Positions 22,800-35,000 of a stretch of DNA of 64,000 nucleotides are shown piece after piece (within the stretch, counting starts at the first letter, position 1; each line of letters opens with the position of its first letter). The DNA is from Rattus norvegicus. Its lineage: Eukaryota; Chordata; Mammalia; Rodentia; Muridae. Both the position numbers and the translations under genes were made by a program. The notes under the pieces are model-generated. The model saw only the letters and a list, made by a program, of their open reading frames with translations, was not told the origin of the DNA and ran no database searches. Location: the NCBI RefSeq assembly GCF_036323735.1, contig NC_086036.1, positions 20,967,564-21,031,563 of the forward strand, written 5' to 3'.

Positions 22800-23485
22800 T
22801 CAGACTGTCAAGTTAGCCTTTTTATTAAGGTTTGTCAAGGTAGCCTCTTTGTTTAAGGTCACCCAGTGGTGTAACATTTGGGAGAATCCAATTGAAAAGT
22901 GATAGTACCTTCTCTGTCCTAAAACACTGGTAGAAAGTACAAAGCTACTGGAGATTGGATCCAAATAGATTGACACATGAAAAAATATTAAAGACACTAA
23001 ATTCTAAGGGTTGTGTGATACAATATCTTGCTTCACTGCAATAGTATACATTATTCACAATGCATAATGAGCATAAGATGTTCTATGAACCCACTAGAAG
23101 TGCCAAGCAAGGGCTTTACTTTGTATTGCCCATGTTTTCCTTTAGTAAGAGGAGGTGGTAGATAGTTTCCTGGATGTCTCGGAAGCTCCCTGAATGCAAG
23201 ATGGTGGAATTTATTGCAGCCACTTCAAAGGATATCCATTAAGAATTAAATAACCCTAGTTTTTTTCAACTGGCCCTCCATAGACAGTGTCAGAGCACCA
23301 TTATCCACAAGGCTCTCAGGAGAAATCCACCTTCCTCTGCATTGGGTTTTGAAGTCATATAAAAAGGAAAGGTCTGAAGTCAGTGTTCGCAAAGTTGACT
23401 GTGGCTAAGAGAATGGAAAATGGTGCATTACTAGGGCCTAAGGGTAACAGGCAGGTAGAAGCAAAAGCTGTTTAACTTTGTTGAT
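22800..23485. other. Single-copy DNA, nothing recognised
   Basis: No recognisable element or gene. Confidence 0.5.
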
Positions 23486-23489
23486 TCTA

Positions 23490-25276
23490 TGGGGTACATC
23501 ACGGTCTTCTGTAATTCATGGCTAATATCCACTTATCAGTAAGTACATGCCATGCATGTCCTTTGGGGTCTTGGTTACCTCTCTTGAGATGGTATTTTCT
23601 AGTTCTGTCTACTTGACTGCAAAATTCATTATGCCCCTGATTTTACTAGCTGAACAGTCTTTGTATAAATGAATCACATTTTCTGTATTCATTCTTCAGT
23701 CTGAGTTGTTTCCTTTTTTTTAAGGAATTGCCTGATTGATTTCCAGAGTGGTAGTACCAGCTTGCAACCCCACCAGGAATGGAGGAGTGTTCCTCTTTCT
23801 TCACATTCTTGCCTGCATTTGCTGTCACCTGAGTTTTTGATCTTAGCCATTCTGACAGATGTAAGGTGGAATCTCAGGGTCATTTTGATTTGAATTTCCC
23901 TAATAACTAAGGATGTTGAACATCTCTTTAACTTTTTCTCAGCCATTTGAGATTTCTTTTTGGAAAATTCTCTGCTTAGCTCTGTAGCTCATTTTGTAAT
24001 TGGGTTATTTATTTTGTTGCCATCTACCTTGCTGAGTTCATTATATATTTTGGATATTAGCACTCTATTGGATGTAGTGTTAGTGAAGATCTTTTCCTAA
24101 TCTTTAAGTTGCTGTTTTGTCCTATTTGCTGTGTACTTTGTCTTATCAAAGCTTTTCAGTTTCATGAGTTATCATTTATCAATTTTGGATTGTAGAGCCT
24201 ATGGTGTTCTGTTCAGGAAACTGTCCCTTGTGCCAATGAATTCAAGGCTACTTTCCACATAAACAAAAAGTTAGGGTGCTTGACTCTACATAGGAAAGGA
24301 AACAAAATAGGTATAGGAGACAGAGGGAGAGAGGAAACTGGGTGAAAGTCGGGAATGGGGGGTCAGAATCAGGTTTTGGAAAGACAGGAGAGAGGGCCAG
24401 TGGGCCAAGAGAATGAATTTAAGGTGAGGGAAATCTTTAATAAGTCCCTGAGACCTGGGATAGAAATGACTCCCAGCAGTCAATATACGTGACTTTGTCA
24501 AAATGCCTAACAGTAGATACATGAAACCTGAAGACACCACCATCTGTACTCAGGTAGGACCTCCAGGAGAAGGAAAAGAGTACCAGTCCATCTGCGAAAC
24601 TTTCAATGCAAAATTTGTCCTGGGACAATACAGGACAAAAATGGAGTGGAGACAAGAAATTGTCAACCAGTAACTGGCCCAAATTATGTATCATCCCATA
24701 GCCAAGCACCAATCCCTGACTTTATTAATGATAAAATGTTAAACTTGCAAAAAGGAGCTTAGTATAACTGTTCTGTGACAGTCTCTACCCAGAAGCTAAT
24801 TGAAAACATGCAGACAAACATTGGATGGATGTCGGGGACCCATATGGAAGAGTTGGGGTAAGGATTGAAAACCCTGAAGGTGATAGGACCCCACGGGAAC
24901 AGAAACAGAGTAAACTAACCTGGACCCTTGGGAAGTCTCAGAGATTGAACCACCAAGAAAAGAGCATACGCAAGCTGGACTGAGGCCCCAAGCACCTGTA
25001 GCGGCTCAGTATCCACGTGGGTCTCCCTACAACTGGAGTGGAGGCTCTTCCTAAAGCTGTGGCCTAACTGTGGTATCTGTTCCCCAACAAGGCCACTCAG
25101 ACTGTTGTCAGTGGGAAAGGGTGTGCTTAATCCTGCAGAGTCATGAAGTGACAAATGGGAAGACATATGGGTTTGGGGACAGTAGGGGAGCCCATGCTCT
25201 CAGAGATGAAGGGGAGAGAAAATGTGGGGAAGGACTCTGTGAGTGAGGGCAGGGAGGGGGCAGCATATGTAAAAAT
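23490..25276 (+). mobile_element. Old L1 with inverted ORF2 segment (twin priming)
   Basis: 24262-25276 is sense L1 3' UTR (GGTGCTTGACTCTACATAGG start; CCTGTAGCGGCTCAG region; tail at 25270). Joined upstream, 23490-24257 is antisense L1 ORF2, clearly recognisable from AATATCCACTTATCAGTAAG (23526) to the GTTCTGTTCAGGAAACTGTC block (24209). The inverted part lies directly upstream of the 3' part in L1 coordinates with its 5' end at the junction, exactly the twin-priming arrangement. Divergence indicates an older subfamily. Its tail is now a tetranucleotide repeat. Confidence 0.85.
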
Positions 25277-25308
25277 GGAAGGAAGGAGGGAAGGAAGGAA
25301 GGAAGGAA

Positions 25309-25365
<57 letters not shown>
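25277..25365. repeat. (GGAA)n(GAAA)n microsatellite at L1 tail
   Basis: GGAA units grade into about 15 GAAA units immediately after the L1 3' end, most likely grown from the poly(A) tail. Confidence 0.95.
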
Positions 25366-25579
25366 GAATGAGGTTAAGTTATGTTTAGAAAAGACTGGAG
25401 GTAGGATTATTCTATCTGGACACACACATAACCTGAAAGGGTCATTGGCAGTGCTGTTCCTCTGCTGGCAGAATGTGGAAGTGGTTTTAACCATGTCAAA
25501 TCACAGCCTGAATTGATAACAGCAGTAGTCTGGTAGTACTCCAGGTCTTTCCTCAATGCATTCATTTATTTAATTCTTT

Positions 25580-25670
25580 TTTTTCCTGTCTGCCTGTCTT
25601 CTTGCTTTATTTTTTATTGGATTTTTAATTTACATTTCAAATGCTATTTCCTTTCCTATTTTCCTGTCCA
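25580..25670 (-). mobile_element. Ultra-short L1 stub with 18-bp TSD
   Basis: TCATTTATTTAATTCTTT occurs exactly at 25562-25579 and 25671-25688. Between them are a T run, a 25-30-bp non-L1 stretch (about 25585-25608) and only some 55 bp of antisense L1 3' end (TTACATTTCAAATGCTATTT, then TTTCCTATTTTCCTGTCC). This is one of the shortest identifiable L1 insertions possible. The extra stretch between tail and L1 end may be a second small 3' transduction. Confidence 0.82.
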
Positions 25671-25699
25671 TCATTTATTTAATTCTTTATCTGTGTATG

Positions 25700-25893
25700 T
25701 GTGTATGTGTTAATGCCTACATGTATATATGTGCTCCATATGCAAGAGTAGTGCCAGTGAAGGCCCGAATATAGTTTGTCAGATGGGCTAGAGCCCGAGT
25801 TTCACACAGATCTGTGCCGTCTGAATACTTGGAACGCAACCCTAGTCTCCTGAAGAGCAGCGATGTTCTGAACAGTGCCATCTCTGGAGCCCG
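25700..25893 (-). mobile_element. B3/B2-type SINE, antisense
   Basis: Ends AACAGTGCCATCTCTGGAGCCCG (antisense of the ggctggagagatggc head). Internal CCTGAAGAGCAGCGATGTTC matches the antisense tRNA part. The GT/AT-rich 5' flank is the SINE tail. Confidence 0.88.
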
Positions 25894-25899
25894 TTTCTG

Positions 25900-26755
25900 T
25901 TCACATTGTAAATTTAGAAAATAAATATAATCTGTTTTTCTCGTATTGTGTAAACATAATTACTAGGTAAAAGGAGGCACTAGATTTTCTTTCAATGAAG
26001 AAATACAGAGATTACAGAATTCAAGAAATTGACATGTTTTTAACAAAATAAATATAGGAACAACCTTCAGAATGATATTTATTGAAATATTTTTGAAATG
26101 TAAATTATTGTCAATCTGTGCATAACTTCTCTTAAATTATAGCAGGCTCTCACTAGCTTTATTTTCTTGGGTCTTTAACAGCTCAGCTGAAATAACTCAG
26201 TACGACAGACAGCACTGACTGTTTGTTGACCATATGGTAACCTGCTCAATATTACACTCATTAAGAGATGAAAGCTTTCTTCAAATTTCAGACGTGACTT
26301 AGGCTGCCTTAAACTTTGACTCCAATATCATGTTCTTCTCATCAACTGTCATATAAACAATTGGACTGGGTGTGCAGTTTAATACAAATTCACAGCTTGA
26401 CTATTTGAATATGATTGATAAATGATTGACAAGTTTTGTACTCTTGAATATATTAAAAACAAATAGTACATTTCCTATGCAGTTCTTCTTATAATAGATT
26501 CATATAAAATACATGAGTCTAAGAGTTATGATTAAGCAAAAGCAAGCTTTTGGGGAGGTTCTTTGTATTCCTCCTAGTGTTTTAGTTGACATTGTCTTTG
26601 AATCCCTACCAGCCTAGCAGTTTAACCAAAGAGTCCCAGGAGTTCTGCACAAGCAGTTACTAGAAAAGTATCCAAATTTGGTTCTTATGCTGAGCGTTAG
26701 ACCCTCATAGGATCCTTTCCTCATAGGAACTGTCTTCTGTTTCTTTCTTTTTTTA
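25900..26755. other. Single-copy AT-rich DNA
   Basis: No recognisable element. Confidence 0.55.
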
Positions 26756-26762
26756 AAAAAAA

Positions 26763-27660
26763 AGTTAAGTTAATTTTATATCCAGTCACTTTGCTGAAGA
26801 TGAGGACCAGCAGAAAGAATGGAAATAGGCAACCAAGGGAGGAAGGTAGGAGGTAAGGAGGATCCCCCAGAATACACCAGAGACCAGGGAGGTGAGAGAT
26901 TGTCAGGACTCAAAGGGAGGAACTCTAGATGAAATGCTCTATAGTGGGGAGAGGGAACTTATTGAATATACCTCCAGCAGAAAGACGGGCATCAAGTGAG
27001 GGATAGGGTTGCTATCCCACAGACAAGACGCTGACCCATAATTGTTCCTGTCTGAAAGAACTTCAGGGATGGAAATGGAGAAGATCCTGAGGAAAAGAAG
27101 ATCCAGCAACAGGCCCAAAGTGGAATCCAGCACAAAGGGAGGCATCAAGACCTGACACCATTACTGAGACTATGGAGAACTCACAAAAAGTAACCTATCC
27201 TGACTGTCCCCCGAAAGACCCAACAAGCAGCTGAAGGAGTCAGATACAGATATGTGCACCCAACCAATGAACAGAAGCTGCTGACCCTGTGGTTGAATTA
27301 GGGAAAAGCTGGAAGAAGCTGAGGAGGAGGGCAACCCTATAGAAGGACCAGCAGTCTCAACTAACCTGAACCCCTGAGATATCTCAGACACTGGATCACG
27401 AATCAGGCACCATACAAGAGCTACTATGAGGCCTCCAATGCAGGTACAGCCGAGGACACCCAGGTCTGGGTTCAGTAAGAGAAGATGCACCTAACCTTCT
27501 ACAGACTGGGTCCCCAGGGAGTTTAGAGATCTGGTGGGATGGGTGCATCCTCGTGGAGACAGGGGTACAGGGAGGAGGTGTGGGATGTGGAACTGTCAGA
27601 GGTTCGACTGGGAGGGGAATAAAGTCTGGAGTGTAAAATAAAAGAAAAATAAATAAATTA
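26763..27660 (+). mobile_element. L1 3' UTR (older type) with short inverted ORF2 piece
   Basis: 26815-27660 is sense L1 3' UTR ending GGGGAATAAAGTCTGGAGTG and an A-rich tail. The 38 bp before it (26763-26800, AAGTTAATTTTATATCCAGT) are antisense ORF2, matching 34443-34478 of the younger L1. This is a third 5' inversion. The 106- and 127-codon minus-strand ORFs here are antisense L1 and trinucleotide readings, not genes. Confidence 0.8.
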
Positions 27661-27661
27661 A

Positions 27662-27768
27662 ATGATGATGATGATGATGATGGTGGTGGCGGCGGTGGTG
27701 GTGATGATGATGATGGTGATATGGTGGTGGTGGTGATGATGATGATGATGATGGTGATGATGGTGGTA
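27662..27768. repeat. (ATG/TGG)n trinucleotide microsatellite
   Basis: About 35 units of GAT/GGT with two GGC units, adjoining an L1 tail. Its poly-Ser/Pro/Ile antisense frame is artefactual. Confidence 0.96.
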
Positions 27769-27769
27769 A

Positions 27770-28450
27770 AGTTGCCCATCCTCTATGGTGTCACTGGATT
27801 GTTAAGCTTTGTGTAAGAGCAGTAGGGTATTTTGAGGAAAATCTGATATTTCTTTGGCTCAGGTTTCCTCTTATTGGAAATCAAATAAATAAATAAAAGA
27901 TGATATTTTATTTTATGTTGAGTTTGGGTACAGTGTTATCATTTCACCCAGATAGTAATACTTTCAGAAATTATGGTTGTGAAACTAATTTACAAGGACA
28001 TAAGATAGAGTTTTAAATAGAAAAATTGAAGATGTTAACCCCCTGCAAAACCTGCTCATCTTCCAAAGAATCTTACCATGAGGTGTACGTTTTTCCTGGA
28101 TGTTCTCAATAGCAGCTCTTCTGGAGTCATCCCGTTGGTCTCTTGCACTCTAGCATTATAGTAAAATGAGAGTTCATACATGCTAGTGAAGCCGGAGGAG
28201 GATGTAGGCTAACAGACAAAGACCTAGTTCCTTTCTCTAACACAAGCCTTACTTGAGGAAACAGATAAATCCACCCTTTAAGCATATTTTAACATGAAAT
28301 AATGTGGGAATTTCATGGCAAGCATTGAGGATAATTGTTTTTACAATATTAGCATTTCATTTGTACTTCTAGGATTGTGCTGGTTGCAAATGGGATGATG
28401 GTGCAGCCATGTCAGATAACTGTGGTGTTTCCAAACATCAAGATTCTACA
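27770..28450. other. Single-copy DNA, nothing recognised
   Basis: No clear element; a short AAATAAATAAATAAAA run lies near 27883. Confidence 0.5.
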
Positions 28451-28454
28451 ACTT

Positions 28455-28575
28455 TAAATACATATTTTTGAGAGTTTCATTATATGTATTTAGAGAGAGA
28501 TTATAATCCAATTACATCATTTCATCCTCCTTTATCTCTCCCAAACCTCACATATCCTACACCCTGCTTCCTGCT
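28455..28575 (-). mobile_element. Possible ancient L1 3' UTR, antisense
   Basis: TTTTTGAGAGTTTCATTATATG followed by C/T-rich CATCCTCC and CTCTCCCAAACC is typical of an old antisense L1 3' end. Confidence 0.45.
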
Positions 28576-28665
28576 TTCTTTTCTCTCTTTCTCTCCCTCT
28601 CTCCCTCTTCCTCCCTCCCTCCCTCCCCCCTCTCTCTCTCTTTCTCTCTCTCTCTCCCTTCATTC

Positions 28666-28706
<41 letters not shown>

Positions 28707-28707
28707 A
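28576..28707. repeat. Pyrimidine-rich (CTTT/CCCT/TC)n plus (TA)n
   Basis: C/T-only sequence over about 85 bp then TA repeats at 28666-28706. Confidence 0.95.
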
Positions 28708-28709
28708 TT

Positions 28710-29085
28710 GATGTCTATGTGAAGGTCAGGGCAGTCAAAAGATAAGCCTAGAGCCTTTGACTGAGCAGTGAAAAAAAGAAGGTGAGCTAGGAGCTTTAGA
28801 GGTAGAGAAGTACAGAGAGGGACAGATAGGACAGAAGGACAAAGAAGATGGAGGAAAAAGAGGACGAACCAGATCCACATGGGATCAAACAGCCACAAGT
28901 AGCTATGGTATCATAGAAGAGCATAAAATATTATAGGGAAATTTGGTCAATCTAGGTGGGCAGCTTGTATTGATATGAATTGAGTATTGAGGTCTTTGTG
29001 TGGGCATTTAATAGGTTGAGAATTTACTGATATAAATTTGACTGATAAATTACAAGTCTCTAGAGTTTTGATTTTACTGGATAAC
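28710..29085. other. Single-copy DNA, nothing recognised
   Basis: No element recognised. Confidence 0.5.
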
Positions 29086-29091
29086 AGGGAT

Positions 29092-29256
29092 CTGTGACAG
29101 CTGGCCGCAGGTGGCGATGACTGGAGATGTGAGTGGGTTCTGCAGCAAGTGAACTGCGAGAAGTTCGGTGGACGCATGGGGTTTGCTATGGGACAAACAG
29201 ACTGCTGCACCGAAGGCTAGCCGGCGATAGCATGGATTAAGTTTTTAATAAATACA
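29092..29256. other. Unidentified CpG-rich block
   Basis: About eight CpGs lie within 130 bp (GCCGC, GGCGA, TGCGAG, TTCGG, GACGC, ACCGA, GCCGGCG) in sequence that is otherwise nearly CpG-free. It is followed by TTAATAAATACACATT, a possible poly(A) signal. It may be an LTR or other retroposon end that I cannot name; no ORF or promoter element is evident. Confidence 0.45.
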
Positions 29257-29779
29257 CATTATATATATATACATATATAATAGATATGTGTATGTATAAA
29301 ATGTGTGTATCTATATAGTATTGTAAACACATAAATGCAACCTTCTCAGTTATATAATAGCATTTCTGTGTATATGGTTTCAGAGATGACCATTTGGTAT
29401 TACACTTTAATCTGGCTTTCTTTTTATTCACTGTACCTGTGATTGCTATTGTAGTGATAACCAAATGCAGGCAAGTTTCTTCGTACAACGCTCCTGCTCT
29501 TTGCTTTGTGCTCACTCCGCTTAATGCAAAGAAATATGGCATTAACCTCCACACCTCCAAAATTGCTTTCATGAGGTCTGGTGGCTGCCTCTTGATTCAG
29601 TTCCTTGCTTACTATATTCTCTGCAGATTTTGACACTGTTTATGACTGCCCCTTTCTTTCAAGAGTTTTCTCAGTTAGGCACTTAAACCTCAAAAATTTC
29701 CAAAGAGTTAGCCTATTAATATATCAATATGCCATGTCTATCTATTTGCCTATCATGTAACTACCTGTCATCTATCTTT

Positions 29780-29780
29780 G

Positions 29781-29845
<65 letters not shown>
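29780..29845. repeat. (TATC)16 microsatellite
   Basis: Perfect TATC units, with imperfect copies extending on both sides. Confidence 0.97.
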
Positions 29846-30039
29846 GCCAATCTATCATCATTATCATCTTACAACTAAAAGTCATTCATTTGCCTATTTC
29901 CCAACATCTACTATTTTCTTTTTGTAATCTACCCATCATCTATCAATAATCTACGTACCAATCTGTCCATCTGCGAAACTCTTCCTTCTTTACTCCATTT
30001 CTCTTTCCTTTGTCTACTGTCATACTACATTTCAAAAAT

Positions 30040-30250
30040 TTTACATTATTATTTTTTGAGAATTTGATACTTAACACACATATTTATTCCCAGTCCTCCA
30101 GCTAACTGCTCTCAAATTCACCTTTCCTACTCTTCTGACTTCATTTTCTCCTAACTTTTCTTTTGTAGCCCACTGATTCCATTTTCTGCTGCCAGTATAC
30201 TCGTGGGTGAGGGAACATTCACTTGGATGTTTTATTTTTCCTCCTCTTGC
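30040..30250 (-). mobile_element. Ancient L1 3' UTR, antisense
   Basis: TTTTTTGAGAATTTGATACT, CCCACTGATTCCATTTTCTG and CCAGTATACTCGTGGGTGAG parallel common antisense old-L1 3' UTR text (ttttgagaatttcatac, cccattgagtccc, gtatactcttgggtg) in the right order. Confidence 0.65.
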
Positions 30251-30254
30251 TTCA

Positions 30255-31520
30255 AATGATTACTTTAGACAACTTTAGTTCAACTCCCATTGAAATCAAT
30301 TATTGCCCTTATTAACATTCAAATATCTCTTCTAAAGTCTGATCATTTATGAAATAAGTATCTAAATATTTTGAATATTGAGAATAAGTATTGTACTTAC
30401 TCTCAATGGAAAAACACTATCTATTCCTCCTGCTTTGACTAAAACCTAAAGGATGGCACAATTTTCCACCTAAATACTCCAGTCAAAACCTTGATGAGTA
30501 GAACCCCAGTACTTTCTAATCCAGCATTTTTGCTTTGGTGTCTTTACTGTTTTATCCCAAGTCTGTGTCTCTCCATCTCTAGATGCACTCTTAGTTCAAC
30601 TTTCCTCCATTATCCATTGGGACATTTATAGAATCCTCACCATATCTTAGTGTCATAAAATCACTAGCAAAATTCTTAACAGGACCATTTAGATTTGACA
30701 ATGTGTTAAAATCTGCTTATGTTGCTACCCACTCTACAGAAATGGGTCCAGAGTTTTGCTTTATCTTATGATCGCAGCCTCACTCCTCTCTCCACCGAGA
30801 CTCAGTACTGGCACCAGCACAGCCTGCTTCCCTTCATTTGTGCTGTGTTCCTTGCATTATCTTTCAGGGGCATTCACTCCACCATTAGCCCCATCCACAC
30901 ACTCCATGCCTTTCTTCTTTTCCATGCTGTGTATCTCCTATTTCTGTCCCTGCTTTCCTTTCAATCACCCTAAACCATACTGTAGACACCCCCATGCCTT
31001 CATAAATATTCCTGCTTCTTCTCCATCAGTCCTGTATCAGACTTCCATTACCACTGTGGTGGTAAATCCTATTTGACATCTTTTCAGTATAAATGGGTGT
31101 CATAGTTTAGATAGAAGTTCCTGACACCCAGAAGAAAACTTACACAAAATACATTACAGGAAAAATTCGCATCAATCACTGAAGCCTTAAATGTTTCCCC
31201 ATGGCTTTATAGCTACATCTCTGCATACATTACAGAAACATGTTATAATGGACTGGCTGGTATGGTGGTGTTACTCCTGAGAGTCACTTAACTGACTAAC
31301 AGTTATCTCTTGATAGAGTTTCGAGTCTGCACAGTCTTCTCAGCCACGAATATTCCATTCTCCATGTTTATTTGGTGACAAATACATATTTATAGACATT
31401 CGTCCTTCCTTTGTGAGTCTTCAACTTACTTTACAATTGCTTTCTCCAAATTCATAATCTAGCAGTAGTAACATTGTTAGATGGTTAATGTGAAGGCATA
31501 AGATAATAGCCTGGTGAGCA
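30255..31520. other. Single-copy DNA, nothing firm
   Basis: ORFs at 30719-30973 and 30756-31076 overlap in different frames and lack any start or splice context. Confidence 0.5.
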
Positions 31521-31529
31521 TGTGGAGTC

Positions 31530-31855
31530 ATACATATGATCATGTAGGCGTAAACTTATACCCATGGATGTGTACTGCTGACATTTGAGAATGGTCAGGT
31601 AGATCATAATGTATAAACATTGTGAAAATAAACTGGCAAGTCAGCATGTATAAGACTATAGGAATGTATACACATGTTTGTAAGTATGTAGGCACATGTC
31701 CAGGTATGTAGATAGTTTGGTATGCATAGGCATGTGTGCAAGGATTGAGACATGTAAGCATGCAGATGGACATGGAGAAATTTTGGCATAAATTGTAGAC
31801 ATTTTGACATATATTCTGGCATGCAGGTAAAGGCATTCATGTGTATGCAGTACAT
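31530..31855. repeat. Degenerate minisatellite, period about 21 bp
   Basis: CATGTA/GGCATG/ATTTTGGCATA words recur throughout. The clearest pair, 31780-31796 and 31801-31817, matches at 15 of 17 bases at +21. On the minus strand two overlapping ORFs (80-100 codons) result, one showing CQN-CQN-CQN with seven-residue spacing. That reflects the repeat and does not indicate a gene. Confidence 0.6.
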
Positions 31856-32085
31856 GTCTTATTGACTTAAATGGGAATATGTGGTTCCTTGTTTTCTAAA
31901 ATTTTCTTCTACTGAGTCCATCAAAGACATAGGAAAATCATCATATTCTTTATCTTACATTTTAATTTAGTCAGAATGTTTATCTGTTTCTGTTGTTATT
32001 CATGTTGATGTACTTCAAACTGTTGTTAAAGTGGTTACCAGAGGAGTAGCCCTGCTTCAAGTTCCAGTGAAGAGGACCTTTTTCT

Positions 32086-35000
32086 TTTCTTTTTTTTCTT
32101 TTTCTTTTTTTTTATTAACTTGAGTATTTCTTATATACATTTCGAGTGTTATTCCCTTTCCCGGTTTCCAGGCAAACATCCCCCTCCTCCCTCCCCTTCT
32201 TTATGGGTATTCCCCTCCCCATCCTCCCCCTCTTTCTGCCCTCCCCCCAACAATCTAGTTCACTGGGGGTTCAGTCTTAGCAGGACCCAGGGCTTCCCCT
32301 TCCACTGGTGCTCTTACTAGGATATTCATCGCTACCTATGAGGTCAGAGTCCAGGGTCAGTCCATGTATAGTCTTTAGGTAGTGGCTTAGTCCCTGGAAG
32401 CTCTGGTTGCTTGGCATTGTTGTGCATATGGGGTCTCGAGCCCCTTCAAGCTCTTCCAGTTCTTTCTCTGATTCCTTCAACGGGGGTCCTATTCTCAGTT
32501 CAGTGGTTTGCTGCTGGCATTCGCCTCTGTGTTTGCAGTATTCTGGCTGTGTCTCTCAGGAGCGATCTACATCCGGCTCCTGTCGGCCTGCACTTCTTTG
32601 CTTCATCCATCTTGTCTAATTGGATGGCTGTATGTGCATGGGCCACATGTGGGGCAGGCTCTGAATGGGTGTTCCTTCTGTGTCTGTTTTAATCTTTGCC
32701 TCTCTATTCCCTGTCAAGGGTATTCTTGTTCCCCTTTGAAAGAAGGAGTGAAGCATTCACATTTTGATCATCCGTCTTGAGTTTCATTTGTTCTAGGCAT
32801 CTAGGGAAATTCAAGCATTTGGGCTAATAGCCACTTATCAATGAGTGCATACCATGTGTGTTTTTCTGTGATTGGGTAACCTCACTCAGGATGATATTTT
32901 CCAGTTCCGATCATTTGCCTACGAATTTCATAAAGTCATTGTTTTTGATAGCTGAGTAATATTCCATTGTGTAGATGTACCACATTTTCTGTATCCATTC
33001 CTCTGTTGAAGGGCATCTGGGTTCTTTCCAGCTTCTGGCTATTATAAATAAGGCTGCGATGAACATAGTGGAGCACGTGTCTTTTTTATATGTTGGGGCA
33101 TCTTTTGGGTATATGCCCAAGAGAGGTATAGCTGGATCCTCAGGCAGTTCAATGTCCAATTTTCTGAGGATTCTCCAGACTGATTTCCAGAATGGTTGTA
33201 CCAGTCTGCAATCCCACCAACAATGGAGGAGTGTTCCTCTTTCTCTGCATCCTTGCCAGCATTTGCTGTCACCTGAGTTTTTGATCTTAGCCATTCTCAC
33301 TGGTGTGAGGTGAAATCTCAGGGTTGTTTTGATTTGCATTTCCCTTATGACTAAAGATGTTGAACATTTCTTTAGGTGTTTCTCAGCCATTCGGCATTCC
33401 TCAGCTGTGAATTCTTTGTTTAGCTCTGAACCCCATTTTTTAATAGGGTTATTTGTCTCCCTGCGGTCTAACTTCTTGAGTTCTTTGTATATTTTGGATA
33501 TAAGGCCTTTATCTGTTGTAGGATTGTTAAAGATCTTTTCCCAATCTGTTGGTTGCCGTTTTGTCCTAACCACAGTGTCCTTTGCCTTACAGAAGCTTTG
33601 CAGTTTTATGAGATCCCATTTGTCAATTCTTGATCTTAGAGCATAAGCCATTGGTGTTTTGTTCAGGAATTTTTTTCCAGTGCCTATGTGTTCCAGATGC
33701 TTCCCTAGTTTTTCTTCTATTAGTTTGAGTGTATCAGGTTTGATGTGGAGGTCCTTGATCCACTTGGATTTAAGCTTTGTGCAGGGTGATAAGCATGGAT
33801 CGATCTGCATTCTTCTACATGCTGACCTCCAGTTGAACCAGCACCATTTGCTGAAAATGCTATCTTTTTTCCATTGGATGGTTTTGGCTCCTTTGTCAAA
33901 AATCAAGTGACCATAGGTGTGTGGATTCATTTCTGGGTCTTCAATTCTATTCCATTGGTCTATCTGTCTGTCTCTGTACCAATACCATGCAGTTTTTATC
34001 ACTATTGCTCTGTAATACTGCTTGAGTTCAGGGATAGTGATTCTCCCTGAAGTCCTTTTATTGTTGAGGATAGTTTTAGCTTTCCTGGGATTTTTGTTAT
34101 TCCAGATGAATTTGCAAATTGTTCTGTCTAACTCTTTGAAGAACTGGATTGGTATTTTGATGGGGATTGCATTGAATCTGTCGATCGCTTTTGGTAAAAT
34201 GGGGATTTTTACTATATTAATCCTGCCAATCCATGAGAATGGGAGATCTTTCCATCTTCTGAGGTCTTCTTCAATTTCTTTCTTCAGAGTCTTGAAGTTC
34301 TTGTTGTACAAATCTTTTACTTGCTTGGTTAAAGTCACACCGAGGTACTTTATATTATTTGGGTCTATTATGAAGGGTGTCGTTTCCCTAATTTCTTTCT
34401 CGGCTTGTTTTTCTTTTGTGTAGAGGAAGGCTACTGATTTATTTGAGTTAATTTTATACCCAGCCACTTTGCTGAAGTTGTTTATCAGCTTTAGTAGTTC
34501 TCTGGTGGAACTTTTGGGATCACTTAAATATACTATCATATCATCTGCAAATAGTGATATTTTGACTTCTTCTTTTCCGATCTGTATCCCCTTGACCTCC
34601 TTTTGTTGTCTGATTGCTCTGGCTAGAACTTCAAGAACTATATTGAATAAGTAGGGAGAGAGTGGGCAGCCTTGTCTAGTCCCTGATTGTAGTGGGATTG
34701 CTTCAAGTTTCTCTCCATTTAGTTTAATTTTAGCAACTGGTTTGCTGTATATGGCTTTTACTTTGTTCAGGTATGGGCCTTGAATTCCTATTCTTTCCAG
34801 GACTTTTATCATGAAGGGGTGTTGAATTTTGTCAAATGCTTTCTCAGCATCTAATGAAATGATCGTGTGGTTTTGTTCTTTCAGTTGGTTTTCCGTATAT
34901 TAAACCATCCCTGCATGCCTGGGATGAAGCCTACTTGATCATGGTGGATGATTGTTTTGATGTGCTCTTGGATTCGGTTTGCCAGAATTTTATTGAGTAT

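Noticed and set aside
27170..27779. 106- and 127-codon ORFs (-)
   Set aside because: Antisense of an L1 3' UTR and a trinucleotide repeat.
29760..29860. TCTA array as a CRISPR-like repeat
   Set aside because: Simple tetranucleotide microsatellite without spacers; eukaryotic context.
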